NCBI GenBank assembly: GCA_963790585.1
Contig: CAWBOY010000005.1
Location: 1-64,000, forward strand
Length of the DNA: 64,000 bases
From: CAWBOY01 sp963790585
GTDB lineage: Bacteria; Planctomycetota; Planctomycetia; Gemmatales; Gemmataceae
Direction: 5' to 3'
Position numbers and translations under genes: made by a program. This document shows, piece by piece, positions 11,273 through 20,138 of this stretch; position 1 is the first letter of the stretch; every line of letters starts with the position of its first letter. Under the pieces are notes generated by a model. The model was not told the DNA's origin. It saw only the letters and a program-made list of their open reading frames with translations, and made no database searches.

Positions 11273-12773
11273 TGGCGGCTTCCTCAGGCAAGAGCAAATG
11301 CTGATAGTCGCTGGTTGGCCGTGGACCGACCGCGTCGGCACGCAACAACGGGTCCAGCGTGTCACGATGCAGATCGGCCAGTTCCTCCAGGAGCGGCTTG
11401 GGCTTGGCGGTCGCGGCAAGGATGCGTCGGATTGCCGCCAAGGAGTAGGCGCCGAAGCGGACGGCACGCTCGAAGGCGGCCTGTACATCTTTGCGTTGGT
11501 AGTGGGCTACCACTGCCAACAGTTGCTGGGCCTGTAGTTTGCCCTGGACTTGCTTGGCGAGCAAGCCGTCGAGGAACTGTACGGCCACCGGCCCCAGTTC
11601 CGTGAAGCGTTGCCGTAACAGCAGTTCACGCTGGCCGGGGTCGTCGGCGGGATGATGGGTCTTGTTCGACTGGCGAACGCCCGTGTGGGAGCTGGCCACG
11701 AGAAGGTGGCGTGCGATCTCCTCCAGACCGATCGAGTAGATGACGACTTCACTCTCGGTGACGCGTACAGGTAGCACCTGGCCGATGTACGTCCACGGCA
11801 CGGAGTACAGGTTGAGCCGATGGGTGACGTAGCCCTCGACGCTCACGTGGCGATAGATGACCTGGGCGGTGTCGAAGTCACAGGTCGGCAGCGTCAGCAA
11901 GTGTGGTTGTTCGTGTTGGTGACGCTGGAGTGGCGTCTCCTTGAAGTCGCGTAGGACACGGATGTCGGCGACGTTGTGCAGCCACCAGGTGGTCACCTCG
12001 TTGAGATGCTCGAGGGTGTCGAAGGTGCGACCATTGAGCAAACTGCTTTCGACGTGGAACATCTTTCGCTCGACTTTACCCTTGGTTTGCGGTCGGCGCA
12101 CGCGGCAGGCTTGTGGCCGGAAGCCGTAATGCGTGGCGAAGGCCAGGAACTTGGGGTTGTAGATAACGCCATCGGCGTCATGACGCAGCACCACGGCTTT
12201 GAAGTTGTCATACAGGCAGACCCGCGCGACGCCGCCAAGATGGTGGAAGGCATGTACGTGTTCTCGCAAGGTCGTTGTTAGATCCATCGATTCCACGAAG
12301 CGTAGATACTGCCGGCGGGAGTAGCCGAGCAAATAGCTGAAGAGGTACACACGCCGGCGGCCTTCACGTGTAAAGTCGATGTCATAGACGCCGTAGTCCA
12401 TTTGGGCTTGGATCCCTGGCCCGGTCTCGAAGCGCGGCACGGGTGGCCGCGCGGCGCGTGGCCGCAACAATCCCAGGCGCTGACGTACGACGGTGTACTG
12501 GCCAGTGAAACCGCGTGCTTGCAACTCTTCCAAGGCGCGCATGGTGGTGAGATTCGGGTACTTGGCAAGCAACTCCTTCAAGAGCGGCTCGAAGGGATCA
12601 ATGATGCTGTGGCGTGGACGGGGCCGGGCGACCCGTCCGTCCCGCTGAGCTTGCACCTGTGCCAACGCGCGTGTCACGGCGCCACGCGACAGGCCCAATT
12701 CTTCCGCGATGGCACGCAACGACATCCCACTCTGACGCCGTTGCACGATCTCCAGACGCAACGCCTCATTCAT
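11211..12773 (-). CDS. istA: IS21-family transposase IstA
   Basis: A DDE transposase of 520 residues. It has an N-terminal helix-turn-helix (SLRAIAEELGLSRGAVTRAL, residues about 19-38), an integrase core with Asp in QMDYGVYDIDF and the second Asp in CLYDNFKAVV, and the Glu in the KGKVERK motif. A C-terminal Mu-type beta-barrel follows (YSVPWTYIGQVLPVR). The ATG at 12771-12773 overlaps the stop of the ParB-like gene upstream, so translation is probably coupled. The frame is complete, so with istB this element may still be active. Confidence 0.9.
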   Translation of the reverse strand: MNEALRLEIVQRRQSGMSLRAIAEELGLSRGAVTRALAQVQAQRDGRVARPRPRHSIIDPFEPLLKELLAKYPNLTTMRALEELQARGFTGQYTVVRQRLGLLRPRAARPPVPRFETGPGIQAQMDYGVYDIDFTREGRRRVYLFSYLLGYSRRQYLRFVESMDLTTTLREHVHAFHHLGGVARVCLYDNFKAVVLRHDADGVIYNPKFLAFATHYGFRPQACRVRRPQTKGKVERKMFHVESSLLNGRTFDTLEHLNEVTTWWLHNVADIRVLRDFKETPLQRHQHEQPHLLTLPTCDFDTAQVIYRHVSVEGYVTHRLNLYSVPWTYIGQVLPVRVTESEVVIYSIGLEEIARHLLVASSHTGVRQSNKTHHPADDPGQRELLLRQRFTELGPVAVQFLDGLLAKQVQGKLQAQQLLAVVAHYQRKDVQAAFERAVRFGAYSLAAIRRILAATAKPKPLLEELADLHRDTLDPLLRADAVGPRPTSDYQHLLLPEEAANDASSQEKPFSETNTDATSA

Positions 12774-13681
12774 GGCAGCCTCATACGCTTGAGGTCCGGT
12801 CCCAACACCAACTCCGCCACCACATGGGACTGATCGCCGACACGCGCCAATATCGGCTGGAGGATCTCACGATCCTGCGTTCGCAACTCAAGCACGTTCG
12901 GCGTCCGAAGCCAATTCTCCAGACGAGTCAGTGTTTCCAAAGCCTGTCTCAAATGCTTCGCCAGCCAGTTCCCGGCTCCACTCAGACGTGGATCCCGCAA
13001 TGCCGTCGGCATACCGTTTACCTGAGCCAACGCCTCACGAGGCTTCGCCAGCACGAACGCCGCCTGCTCGTCACTGGCACCTTGCAACAACTCGATCACG
13101 CCGCTCACTTCCTGAGCCGTCAACGTCTCCCGGCGCGTCAACTCCAACAATGCTTCCTGGTTGCCCACGGGCAACCGCGTCAATTGACGGGCCAACGACG
13201 GACCCACTAATCCCAAACGCAAATCCTCTTTCACCGCCACACTCAACCGCTCCAACAACGCCAGGCGGCGACACACCCAACTCTTGTGTCGGCCCAACAA
13301 GTGGGCCGCTTCCACCTGCGTCATCCCATCGTCACGTACCAACCCCTGGACAACCCAGGCCTCCTCCAACTCCCGTACCGGACCCTGACCACGGTTCAAC
13401 CCCAGAATCGCCGCCTTTGCCGTCGGCTCATCCACCTCCAATACTCGTACGCTCAAACTCCTTAACCCACCTACCTGGCGTGCCGCCGCATAACGCTTGA
13501 AGCCGTCGAGGAGTTCCAATTTTTGCTCACGCATACACACCACCACCGGTGACAACTGCCCCCAACGACGCAGCGATCCCGCCATTGCTTCCTCCGCCTC
13601 CAAATCGGTCAGGCGATAACGCCGATAGTGCTGGCCCAGGTCGGCAAGCATCACCGGTCGTGAGATACCGTCGTTCCAAGC
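12770..13681 (-). CDS. ParB-like protein coupled to istA
   Basis: The N-terminal half has a ParB nuclease-like fold (RRWGQLSPVVVCMR, then LLDGFKRYAAARQ, close to the usual GExRxxA box). An HTH region follows (MTQVEAAHLLGRHKSWVCRRLALLERL). The C-terminal half, about 100 residues, is unassigned. I choose the ATG at 13681 because GGAGGG lies seven bases upstream; the frame stays open to 13747. Its stop overlaps the istA start. No parA is present, so chromosome partition is unlikely. A DNA-binding role in regulation or target choice of the IS21-like element is inferred from the coupling. Confidence 0.8.
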   Translation of the reverse strand, partial: AWNDGISRPVMLADLGQHYRRYRLTDLEAEEAMAGSLRRWGQLSPVVVCMREQKLELLDGFKRYAAARQVGGLRSLSVRVLEVDEPTAKAAILGLNRGQGPVRELEEAWVVQGLVRDDGMTQVEAAHLLGRHKSWVCRRLALLERLSVAVKEDLRLGLVGPSLARQLTRLPVGNQEALLELTRRETLTAQEVSGVIELLQGASDEQAAFVLAKPREALAQVNGMPTALRDPRLSGAGNWLAKHLRQALETLTRLENWLRTPNVLELRTQDREILQPILARVGDQSHVVAELVLGPDLKRMRLP

Positions 13682-13839
13682 CATGTACGTACCCTCCACC
13701 AAACCTCCCTCTTTCCTCCATTCGAAGAAAGGAAACGGGGGACGCAAAATCGCTCTCGCGACCGCCCGCTCCTCTCTCCGGTTTGGGGTGGAGGCACTTT
13801 ATCCTGGCTGCTCGCTCAAAAATATCTGCAAAGACTTGG

Positions 13840-14375
13840 TCACGACGTATCTGGAGGCCGCACACGCTCGGTCACACGTTCCGAACGCCAGCGCCGACGC
13901 CGCGACCGATAGCGCGCCTCACGATCCAACACGCGACGTAACGCCAGTCGGCAGGCCAAACTACAGAATCGCTTGCACGATTGTTCATCGGCGATCGGGA
14001 AAAGCTCATAACAACCCGGTCGATCGCAGGGCCGCCTGGCAAAATCATCGCACGCAGACCCTGGCGCTGGCCCTCGCGCGGCAAAGCTTCGTCAGCTGAC
14101 TCGGTTCGCTGTTGCTGACGCTGTCGCTCGCGATACCGCCGGCTCTGTTCCCGCCGCCGCTCTTGGCCTCGCTCGGTGGACCGATAACGCTGGCTCGCCT
14201 GCCAGCGTCGCCACCGCTGTGCCTCCCGGCGACAGGCCGCGCTGCAATAGCGCGCCTGAGGACGCGCCGGCGTGAAGCGTCGCTCACAACCCTTGAGCAA
14301 ACAACGCCGCGTTCGACGAAGACATGGTGCCTCTGGCCGTTGGCCACAGAAATGCTGAAATGAGGGTGGGCCCAA
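13840..14375 (-). pseudogene. Small two-zinc-finger protein, frame broken in the middle
   Basis: The first part contains CLLKGCERRFTPARPQARYC then SAACRREAQRWRRW, a C-x4-C...C-x3-C cluster followed by a very arginine-rich helix. A second, similar cluster (CDRPGCYELFPIADEQSC, then FCSLACRLALRRVLDREARY) lies in another frame and ends at 13840. A one-base indel between about 14000 and 14060 would join them. The pattern suggests a nucleic-acid-binding zinc ribbon that opens the IS21-like operon. Whether the shift is real, programmed or a sequence error cannot be told here. Confidence 0.6.
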
Positions 14376-14638
14376 GGGAGGTCTTGCTCCCGCCGGTCAA
14401 GTCTCGGGGCCAGGTTGCGCCTGGCTCCGAGGCGTTTTGGCGCCGAGTGGCGCTGGGAAGTGCTTCAAGCCTATCACAAAATCCCAACCAAAGAACCACG
14501 CCGCGTGCTGGCCCGGGACAGTGCACGCCTATGGCCCTCTACGAAAGCGCGCGGCCTGGCCCGCGATCCTGCCTGCGCGCCCTGGCCCGGGCCACCGCGC
14601 AATTTTGGCCCCATGCTAAAACGCTGCTGAAATAAAAA

Positions 14639-15298
14639 ATGAGCTTCGAGAGCATTTCGAGATTCGGCCCTGTCCACAAGCGGCGGATCTCGATCCTGTA
14701 CGGCGTGAACGCGCTATCGAAACCATCGGACGGCAAAGTTTGGATTCGCTTCTCCTTGCTAGCGCCTCCCGGTGCGGCACTATGGACCGATGACTTGGTT
14801 CTTGGCAGTTTTGGCAAAACGGACTTTCTAACATCTCGGGTGTGGACCCAGGCCTTTCTCTTTGTCATGAGACAAGAAGGCAGAATTACACACCAGGAAT
14901 TCGATCAAGCCGTCGCTAAGCTGGTAGCGTGGCACTATAGGGGGATTATGTGGAACGAAGACACTCTGGTGGCAGCGGCAGAGCTCGCGGAGTGGAAGAT
15001 GGATCGCTGGCCGGCACTACAGATATTAGGCTATCTGATGGTTCCATCGACGGACTCGCTTGGTAAGCTCAAAATTGCGGTGCAAGCCATTCGTATAGTC
15101 TGGCGACGAGAGTTGCCAGTTCTAAACCGCCAAAGCTTTCTATTTGCAGTTCTGGCTGGGTTACAGAGCATGCGGCTCGTAAATCGCCTCTATTTATTGA
15201 TCCCTATCGTGTTTTCGGTGGATGTCTTGTCGGCTGACGAGGTCAGAGACTGTATCGCAGTCTGGAAACGAAATCCACCAGGACTGCACGTTCCCTGA
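14639..15298 (+). CDS. Hypothetical protein, possibly an N-terminally truncated helical protein
   Basis: A 219-residue frame of ordinary composition with helical stretches (ITHQEFDQAVAKLVAWHYRG, and WKMDRWPALQILGYLM). There is no domain I can name, no signal peptide and no convincing ribosome binding site. An in-frame TAA lies two codons before the ATG, close to the estimated right end of the IS21-like element. The start may therefore be secondary and the protein may be the C-terminal part of something longer. Base composition is more AT-rich than the flanking IS genes. Confidence 0.55.
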   Translation: MSFESISRFGPVHKRRISILYGVNALSKPSDGKVWIRFSLLAPPGAALWTDDLVLGSFGKTDFLTSRVWTQAFLFVMRQEGRITHQEFDQAVAKLVAWHYRGIMWNEDTLVAAAELAEWKMDRWPALQILGYLMVPSTDSLGKLKIAVQAIRIVWRRELPVLNRQSFLFAVLAGLQSMRLVNRLYLLIPIVFSVDVLSADEVRDCIAVWKRNPPGLHVP

Positions 15299-15734
15299 CA
15301 GGGAAAAAACGGCGGATCAAAGTAGCTCAGAAATCGCGAGAGGCTTCTTTACTTACCGGAAACAAATGTCACTTAGTGCTGTAGAACCAAAGGGTAGTAG
15401 GATTCGAATCTAGTTCTGGGGGATTGCGGCCACATTGGAGTGACCCATCATTCGCGTTGCAACCTCTTGGTAGCTACTGAAATACGCCGATTGAACACCA
15501 CGTCTCACATTGTACCCGCGTAGGGCTAACATGGTCAATGTTGTCCCCAATTTGTCCCCAAAAATTTACTCAAGAAAAAAGAGTCGTGAGGAGGCAAGGA
15601 GCCCCAGCCCAGTTGGCGGCCAGGAAGCGGGGAGTTGTACAAAAGCGGAGGGCGATCGCCCTGCGGAAGATTGCCGGCCGCATTATTTCAAAAACGTGCG
15701 GTTGGTCCGGAGCCCGGAAATGGGGGCTGACTAC
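15299..15734. other. Intergenic stretch with a trace of a tyrosine recombinase tail
   Basis: On the minus strand, about 15520-15410 reads YQEVATRMMGHSNVAAIPQN then stop. This resembles the box with the catalytic His in the C-terminus of phage-type integrases, but lacks the following Tyr. No complete gene is present. It could mark the edge of the plasmid-like region that begins here. The rest shows nothing supported. Confidence 0.35.
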
Positions 15735-17303
15735 CTACAAGGAGTCCACCAATAGCCGGCCCTTCGCCGTCAGTTGACGCTGCTGGTTCTTACTCCTAGG
15801 CTTTTCCGGGAATGTTAACGAGATGAGCCCCAACTGACTGAGCCGCTCTAGCGCCTTCTTCAGATGTCCGCTGCGAGCCTGATAGCCCAGTTCGGTTGCG
15901 ATTGCAGGCGATCCTTTGGGACCGTCCACCAACGAGCTCAGTATGCCACGTTCCGTCTCGGTCAGTTTATCATGGGCCTCATCATGGGCCTCATCATGGG
16001 CCTCATCATGGGCCTGAAGAAACGCCGGATGAATCGGCAGGTCGATGCGAAAGAACGTCCGCTCCTCATCGGTGGATAGCTCAGGCGCCGGTGACCCGTT
16101 CTGCGCCATCGCTTCACGAATCTTCGGGATGCCTGTCGATCGACCTTCCGTTAGATCGAGTTCTTTGAGAAAATCCCCGATCCGCCGATTGCGATACCGC
16201 CGCGAGACAACGCGCTCCTTTTGCAGATCGGCGTGAGACACCGACCGATCAGGGCCGGGATAGCTGAGTACGATGATCCGATCGGGCAGCACCTGAACTT
16301 CGATCGGTTCGCGGACCTCGTAGCTGCGGTGATAGGCCGCATTGACAATTGCTTCTTCCAATGCGGCGTAGGGATAGTTGAAAACTCGGATCGCCTCGGC
16401 GCGGTTCGGAACTTTGGTAACTCGTTCCGCCACGACGGAATTCTGCAAGTGGCGGAGTGCCTCACGAAGTTGTTGATCGAGGGGCCCACGGTAGGTATGC
16501 TCTTCGATCGGCCCCGTTACGCCCTTGGGAAAATGCACCACTTCAATCCGAGCCGTTGGAATGAATCGCTCCGGGTCGGAACTGAAAAACAGCAGGCCGA
16601 CATTCCGAGGCCGCGGTGCTTCCGTTGGGCCACCAACAATGGCCAGCTGATGACAAAGATCCGAAAAGGGAATCCTCTCGGCCTGACGGTAAAGCTGGCT
16701 GTCAACCGCCTTCAGATAGGAACGAATGAGAGCGAGGTTCAAATCGGCCAAATCGGAGGCGTGACAAAGACGATCGTCGAATGGGATAGCAGGCGCCAGG
16801 TCACGGAGTTCCTTGAGATCGCCGTTCTTCGCCATGACCGTGCTGGCATAGCGCCGGATGTAATAGGCGAAATCCTTCTCCTTGGCCACGACATCCTTTG
16901 GGACGCGGTACGGTCGATCCTGTCCGCCCGGGCACCAGATGACCAGGATCGGCACGCCGTTCATGTCTTCGATAGCCAGGATCGGAGCATAGTGCGGGTG
17001 AATAAGGTTAGTGTACTGGAGCAGCTCCCTTTGAATCTTGTCGAGTTGACTTGTCGCGAGGCCCTTTGGAGGGAGAAGGGGAGTGCCGTCACGCTCGGCC
17101 ACACCGACGACAATATAGCCGCCACCGTAGTTGTGGAAATCATTTGCAAACGCGCAGATGGTGCGGAGAATGGCCGCTGGATTCCAGCCTTCCTTGAATT
17201 CGACTCGATCGGACTCCACCTTCCGGGCGTCGAGCAGATCGACAAGATTTACCGGAAGCGGATAGGTGGTCATTTTCAGGTTCCAGTCGTTCACCGATTG
17301 CAC
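15735..17303 (-). CDS. AlbA_2 (Schlafen-type) DNA-binding domain protein with ATPase-like and winged-helix regions
   Basis: The N-terminus has the AlbA_2 signature (ESDRVEFKEGWNPAAILRTI, then GGGYIVVGVAE). The centre (PYAALEEAIVNAAYHRSYEV, and GPDRSVSHADLQKERVVSRR with RNRRIGDFLKELDLTEGRSTG) matches the HATPase_c_4 region of the same family. The C-terminus is a winged helix (KLTETERGILSSLV). Between them is a tandem four-residue repeat, HDEA, encoded by a 12-bp repeat. Such proteins are usually taken as transcriptional regulators. The start at 17303 has GGAGAG upstream; ATG at 17273 is the alternative. It stands alone at the edge of the plasmid-like region. Confidence 0.85.
   Translation of the reverse strand: MQSVNDWNLKMTTYPLPVNLVDLLDARKVESDRVEFKEGWNPAAILRTICAFANDFHNYGGGYIVVGVAERDGTPLLPPKGLATSQLDKIQRELLQYTNLIHPHYAPILAIEDMNGVPILVIWCPGGQDRPYRVPKDVVAKEKDFAYYIRRYASTVMAKNGDLKELRDLAPAIPFDDRLCHASDLADLNLALIRSYLKAVDSQLYRQAERIPFSDLCHQLAIVGGPTEAPRPRNVGLLFFSSDPERFIPTARIEVVHFPKGVTGPIEEHTYRGPLDQQLREALRHLQNSVVAERVTKVPNRAEAIRVFNYPYAALEEAIVNAAYHRSYEVREPIEVQVLPDRIIVLSYPGPDRSVSHADLQKERVVSRRYRNRRIGDFLKELDLTEGRSTGIPKIREAMAQNGSPAPELSTDEERTFFRIDLPIHPAFLQAHDEAHDEAHDEAHDKLTETERGILSSLVDGPKGSPAIATELGYQARSGHLKKALERLSQLGLISLTFPEKPRSKNQQRQLTAKGRLLVDSL
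15971..16018 (+). repeat. 12-bp tandem repeat, four units, inside the AlbA_2 gene
   Basis: The unit CATGGGCCTCAT is repeated three times exactly, with a fourth partial copy. On the coding strand it gives HDEAHDEAHDEAHD in the linker before the winged helix. As the unit is a multiple of three, copy-number changes would alter the linker length without breaking the frame. Confidence 0.9.
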
Positions 17304-17483
17304 GCACTCTCCGACATTTTGGCTCGGAGCGAGGGATCACGGTAACAGCTAACCGGTCGGATGGTCAAGCACCGGCAGGTTTTCCCAAGACACCGAATCG
17401 AGTCATGGTATCGCCGTCTTCATCACCCGCGGATTGACGATTTGCCGATTCCGCCGGTCCTGCAGCCTAATTGACGCTGAGTA

Positions 17484-17777
17484 TTACGAGCCACGTCGCT
17501 GATGCGCCGAAATAGACTGCGGAATCGGCAATAGGCCCTCCCGTTGGAAGCGGAGCAGTTCGGTATTCGAAATCACCCAGGCGGGAAAGGAACCTCGCCC
17601 CGAATGGTGCTTCTCGGCGTGGATTCGGCCAAGACGGCACCACTCGCGCACGGTAAATTCCGCCTTACCGACCAATCGTGAAACCTCCTGCGTCGTGTAC
17701 CATTCCTTGACGGTCTGCCTCTCGACAAGGACGATCAGCAGTTCCTCGATCTTCGCAAGCCTTTCCTCGACCGTCAT
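17484..17777 (-). CDS. Small helix-turn-helix (excisionase/MerR-like) protein
   Basis: A 97-residue protein with a short N-terminal helix (MTVEERLAKIEELLIVLVER) and a helix-turn-helix of the MerR/excisionase type (WYTTQEVSRLVGKAEFTVRE, then WCRLGRIHAEKH). Proteins of this kind usually control excision or transcription of mobile elements. It follows the 140-codon gene upstream with a short gap on the same strand, consistent with a two-gene unit. The specific target is unknown. Confidence 0.75.
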   Translation of the reverse strand: MTVEERLAKIEELLIVLVERQTVKEWYTTQEVSRLVGKAEFTVREWCRLGRIHAEKHHSGRGSFPAWVISNTELLRFQREGLLPIPQSISAHQRRGS

Positions 17778-17786
17778 CGCAGCACC

Positions 17787-18188
17787 TCATCTCTCGATCC
17801 CCTGGTCTTTTTCCATACGAGCCGGCGGAGCTGCTGCTTTACTGTCGAGAATACTTTGGTAGCTGTCTTTCCCGTACTGGTGCGCATCCTCGCGCTTACC
17901 CGCCAATTCCTCCGCACGAATCTCTGCAAACAGGCCAGCCAAAGTCTCATGTCCGTGCATTTTCGGGAATGCGTTCCTCTCCGAGGGTCCATCGAAACCA
18001 GGTTCCCGCTCTTCAACTGAAGACTTAAATGCCTGAATCATTTGTCCAACGAAAGCGTTGAAGTCATTAGAGAGTTTGCGCTGATCGGTAGTCGTTGCCA
18101 GATGCTCGAACTGTTCGCTGAACGCTTCCAATTTGACCAACACGAGATCGAAACCATCCACTATCCGTTGTGCGTCACCATTTTGCAT
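17787..18188 (-). CDS. Hypothetical protein upstream of the HTH gene
   Basis: About 133 residues starting MQNGDAQRIVDGF. The N-terminal half looks helical (LVLVKLEAFSEQFEHLATTT), the C-terminal half is charged, and there is no recognised domain, signal peptide or membrane segment. The ATG at 18188 is preferred to the one at 18209 because GGAG lies seven bases before it. Its stop is ten bases before the start of the HTH gene, so the two are probably co-transcribed. Confidence 0.6.
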   Translation of the reverse strand: MQNGDAQRIVDGFDLVLVKLEAFSEQFEHLATTTDQRKLSNDFNAFVGQMIQAFKSSVEEREPGFDGPSERNAFPKMHGHETLAGLFAEIRAEELAGKREDAHQYGKDSYQSILDSKAAAPPARMEKDQGIER

Positions 18189-18419
18189 CTGATTTCTCCG
18201 AAAAAACAACCGGACTAGTGTTTGACAACCTTCGATCGGGTTTTAATGTCACCGACGGTGTCTCGTATCTGGCGCGGTTACCGAATACGCAAGCCTAAAA
18301 CAGTCCTCCGACACGAAAGGGAATGACGACGAAGTCAAATTGGAGCGGCGACTGCGCTCGCGATCCACCTCGCTTACATTGGAGGCGTCATCCTTCGGCG
18401 ATCGAGCACGAGGATAAGG

Positions 18420-18563
18420 CTACACTCCGTGCCGGCGATCAGGTTCAGCCACATCCATAAACTCATCGAGGATCGCTGTAGGTAGGAGGGGCAAACGCAA
18501 GTAAATGCGCTGAATACCGCTTTTTGCTAATGCATCAAGGGAGACTATATGTCCGGAACCCAT
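18420..18563 (-). CDS. Possible small protein of 47 residues
   Basis: An open frame on the minus strand starting MGSGHIVSLDALAKSG and ending in EPDRRHGV. It lies directly after the original stop of the gene broken by IS630 (18576). Composition is protein-like, but no ribosome binding site is clear and no family is recognised. The rest of the interval 18210-18560 holds nothing supported. Confidence 0.25.
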   Translation of the reverse strand: MGSGHIVSLDALAKSGIQRIYLRLPLLPTAILDEFMDVAEPDRRHGV

Positions 18564-18668
18564 CCATGCCCGGCGCTAATGTTCAAGCCCGCGTTGCTGT
18601 TCTTGGGTCTTACCGTGTACGCTGCCTTTTGACCCGTATGAATCAAGTATGGCTTGGTATTGTCCGAC

Positions 18669-19855
18669 TAAATCACCGTGCGCGATCATGCAGCGGTCCT
18701 CATGCCTGCCACTCGTAAAGACTTGCGATTGCGTTTGCGCAAGTAATAGCGCACCTCACGCATCAATTCCTGCAGGTTGGCGCAGGTGTGATTGCGGGTC
18801 ACATTGGCATGTAGGTCTTGCCAGACACGCTCAATCGCATTCTCGTCCGGGCTGTACGGCGGCAAGAAGTGCAGGCGTACGCGCGATGCGAAATTGGACA
18901 ACGCTATCATTGCGATCTTGCTGCTATGGATACCATAATTGTCCAAGATCACATGGATGACCGACGCCTTGGCATACACCACCGTCAACTTGTGGAGCAA
19001 GTCCAAGAATAGCCAACTATCCTTTTTCTCCCCTTCCACCCAGTGAATTTCTCCCGTTCGTACATCCTTGGCTCCCGCCAGATAGCGCTTTTCGTTTTGA
19101 CCAGGAGTCCACGCCTCTTTTTGCTGCCCCCGTCCCATCCAATCCAGACCTATCTTCGGATTCAAATGGATGTCCACTTCATCCTCATACACGGCCGCCT
19201 CCCGCTTAGACAAGGTCGCGAGTATCTGGTGGATTTTGTTCATCCGCCGTGTTTTCGTTGAGGAAAGCCAGGGACAACGGACCCGAGGCCGCGGATTGGC
19301 TCGCCGTGCCTTGATCAATGCCAATGCTCGGCTCATAGTCGCCACATGGATGCGCACACCCGTCCGTTTAAGCATCGTTTTGACAAGCATCTCTCGTGTC
19401 CAAGTCGGTCGACGCCAGCCATGCTCTTGGGCATTGGAACGTACAACCCGATCCAACTCGGCCAAGAAGTGCTCCGAGAGTTTTTCGGTGCCATTATTTT
19501 CCCGGCCATCCCACAGAGAGGCCTCACCGCGTTCTCGAAAGCGCTTGACGACGCGATAGACCGTGGTGTTGTGGACGTGCAGAATACGCGCGATGTCGCG
19601 GCGCACCGCGTCCATTCCAGGCATTGATAATGATGAGGTAACGCATACGTACCAAAGCCTGGCGACATTTTCGGAAGTTTTTAAGAAACCGCTCCTTGAC
19701 GAAAAAGCGCGGGCGAGGGAGAATAGCGGCCATGGGAATTCCTCCTGGGGCCTCGTGGGCCTTGGGGTATCGAGGGGATTCCCATTTTTTATTCCTACTG
19801 CCTCAAAAAACTGCCCACCTGCTCCCGGTGCAGCTGAATCGCGCACGGTGATTTA
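18669..19855 (-). mobile_element. IS630-family insertion sequence (second type) with perfect 18-bp end repeats
   Basis: The ends TAAATCACCGTGCGCGAT (18669-18686) and its exact inverse (19838-19855) are perfect 18-bp inverted repeats that include the TA target dinucleotide duplicated by IS630. Removing the element with one TA restores a continuous reading frame in the host gene on the minus strand, which confirms both boundaries. Confidence 0.93.
18686..19733 (-). pseudogene. IS630-family transposase, N-terminal frameshift
   Basis: The main frame carries a winged HTH (RRDIARILHVHNTTVYRVVK) and the DDE domain: YEDEVDIHLNPKIGLDW, HVILDNYGIH and FLPPYSPDENAIERVWQDLH. It is a full-length C-terminus. 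The N-terminus (MAAILPRPRFFVKERFLKNF, then CRQALVRMRYLIIIN) lies in another frame starting at 19733, and the two meet near 19600-19620. One base change would restore a protein of about 350 residues. Given the perfect ends, the element may be recent and the shift may be a sequence error. Confidence 0.8.
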
Positions 19856-20138
19856 GGCCACGACCAGCACTCACTTCCTGCATAGTCGGCGAAAGTGGCG
19901 TCCCTGGCTCAGAGGCGTGCTCAGGCTTTCCGAAATACGACTCCATCAAGGTCGCGCGAATGTCCTTGACCGCTTCGCGCCCGATTGCCGCCAACTCGGC
20001 TCCCAACGCCGGCTGCCGCTCATGATTATTCCGCACCCATTGTTTGAGCCGATCGGCCCACGATTGCCCGGACTGCTGCCCCTGTTGCTGCTTGTCGATA
20101 TTTGCTTGCGTTCTGGCCATGTTCGCGTCCTCTTGGAG

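Larger units (their letters stand above)
10353..14634 (-). mobile_element. IS21-like element with ParB-like and zinc-finger genes beside istA/istB
   Basis: The left end begins TGTTGATC at 10353 and carries two subterminal repeats, TTGAAGTGAGGCCA and TTGAGATGAGGCCA, as IS21 ends usually do. Its insertion splits an IS66 coding sequence. Minus-strand genes run zinc-finger, parB-like, istA, istB. ATGA overlaps at parB/istA and a 62-base istA/istB overlap suggest one operon. The right end is uncertain. Sequence near 14603-14632 has a weak inverted match to the left end (about 14 of 19 around TGGCC) and spaced TGGCCC motifs, so about 14634 is my estimate. No target duplication was found. Confidence 0.6.
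18576..20120 (-). pseudogene. Hypothetical plasmid-type gene split by the IS630 element
   Basis: The 5' part (20120-19856) encodes MARTQANIDKQQQGQQSGQS then WADRLKQWVRNNHER and on to TMQEVSAGRG. Excising the IS630 joins this in frame to a 28-residue tail (VGQYQAILDSYGSKG, then KTQEQQRGLEH) ending in TAG at 18576-18578. The intact product would be about 117 residues, hydrophilic, with a glutamine-rich N-terminus and no recognised domain. It is the last gene of the TraD-like gene cluster, with AAGAGGA before its start. Confidence 0.8.

Noticed and set aside
14376..14638. Open frames between the zinc-finger gene and the 219-codon gene
   Set aside because: Strong GC bias keeps several frames open at once and none has a consistent start; the stretch more likely holds the right end of the IS21-like element.
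15396..15412. GGATTCGAATCT as the T-arm of a tRNA
   Set aside because: No acceptor stem, anticodon arm or CCA-adjacent pairing can be found around it.
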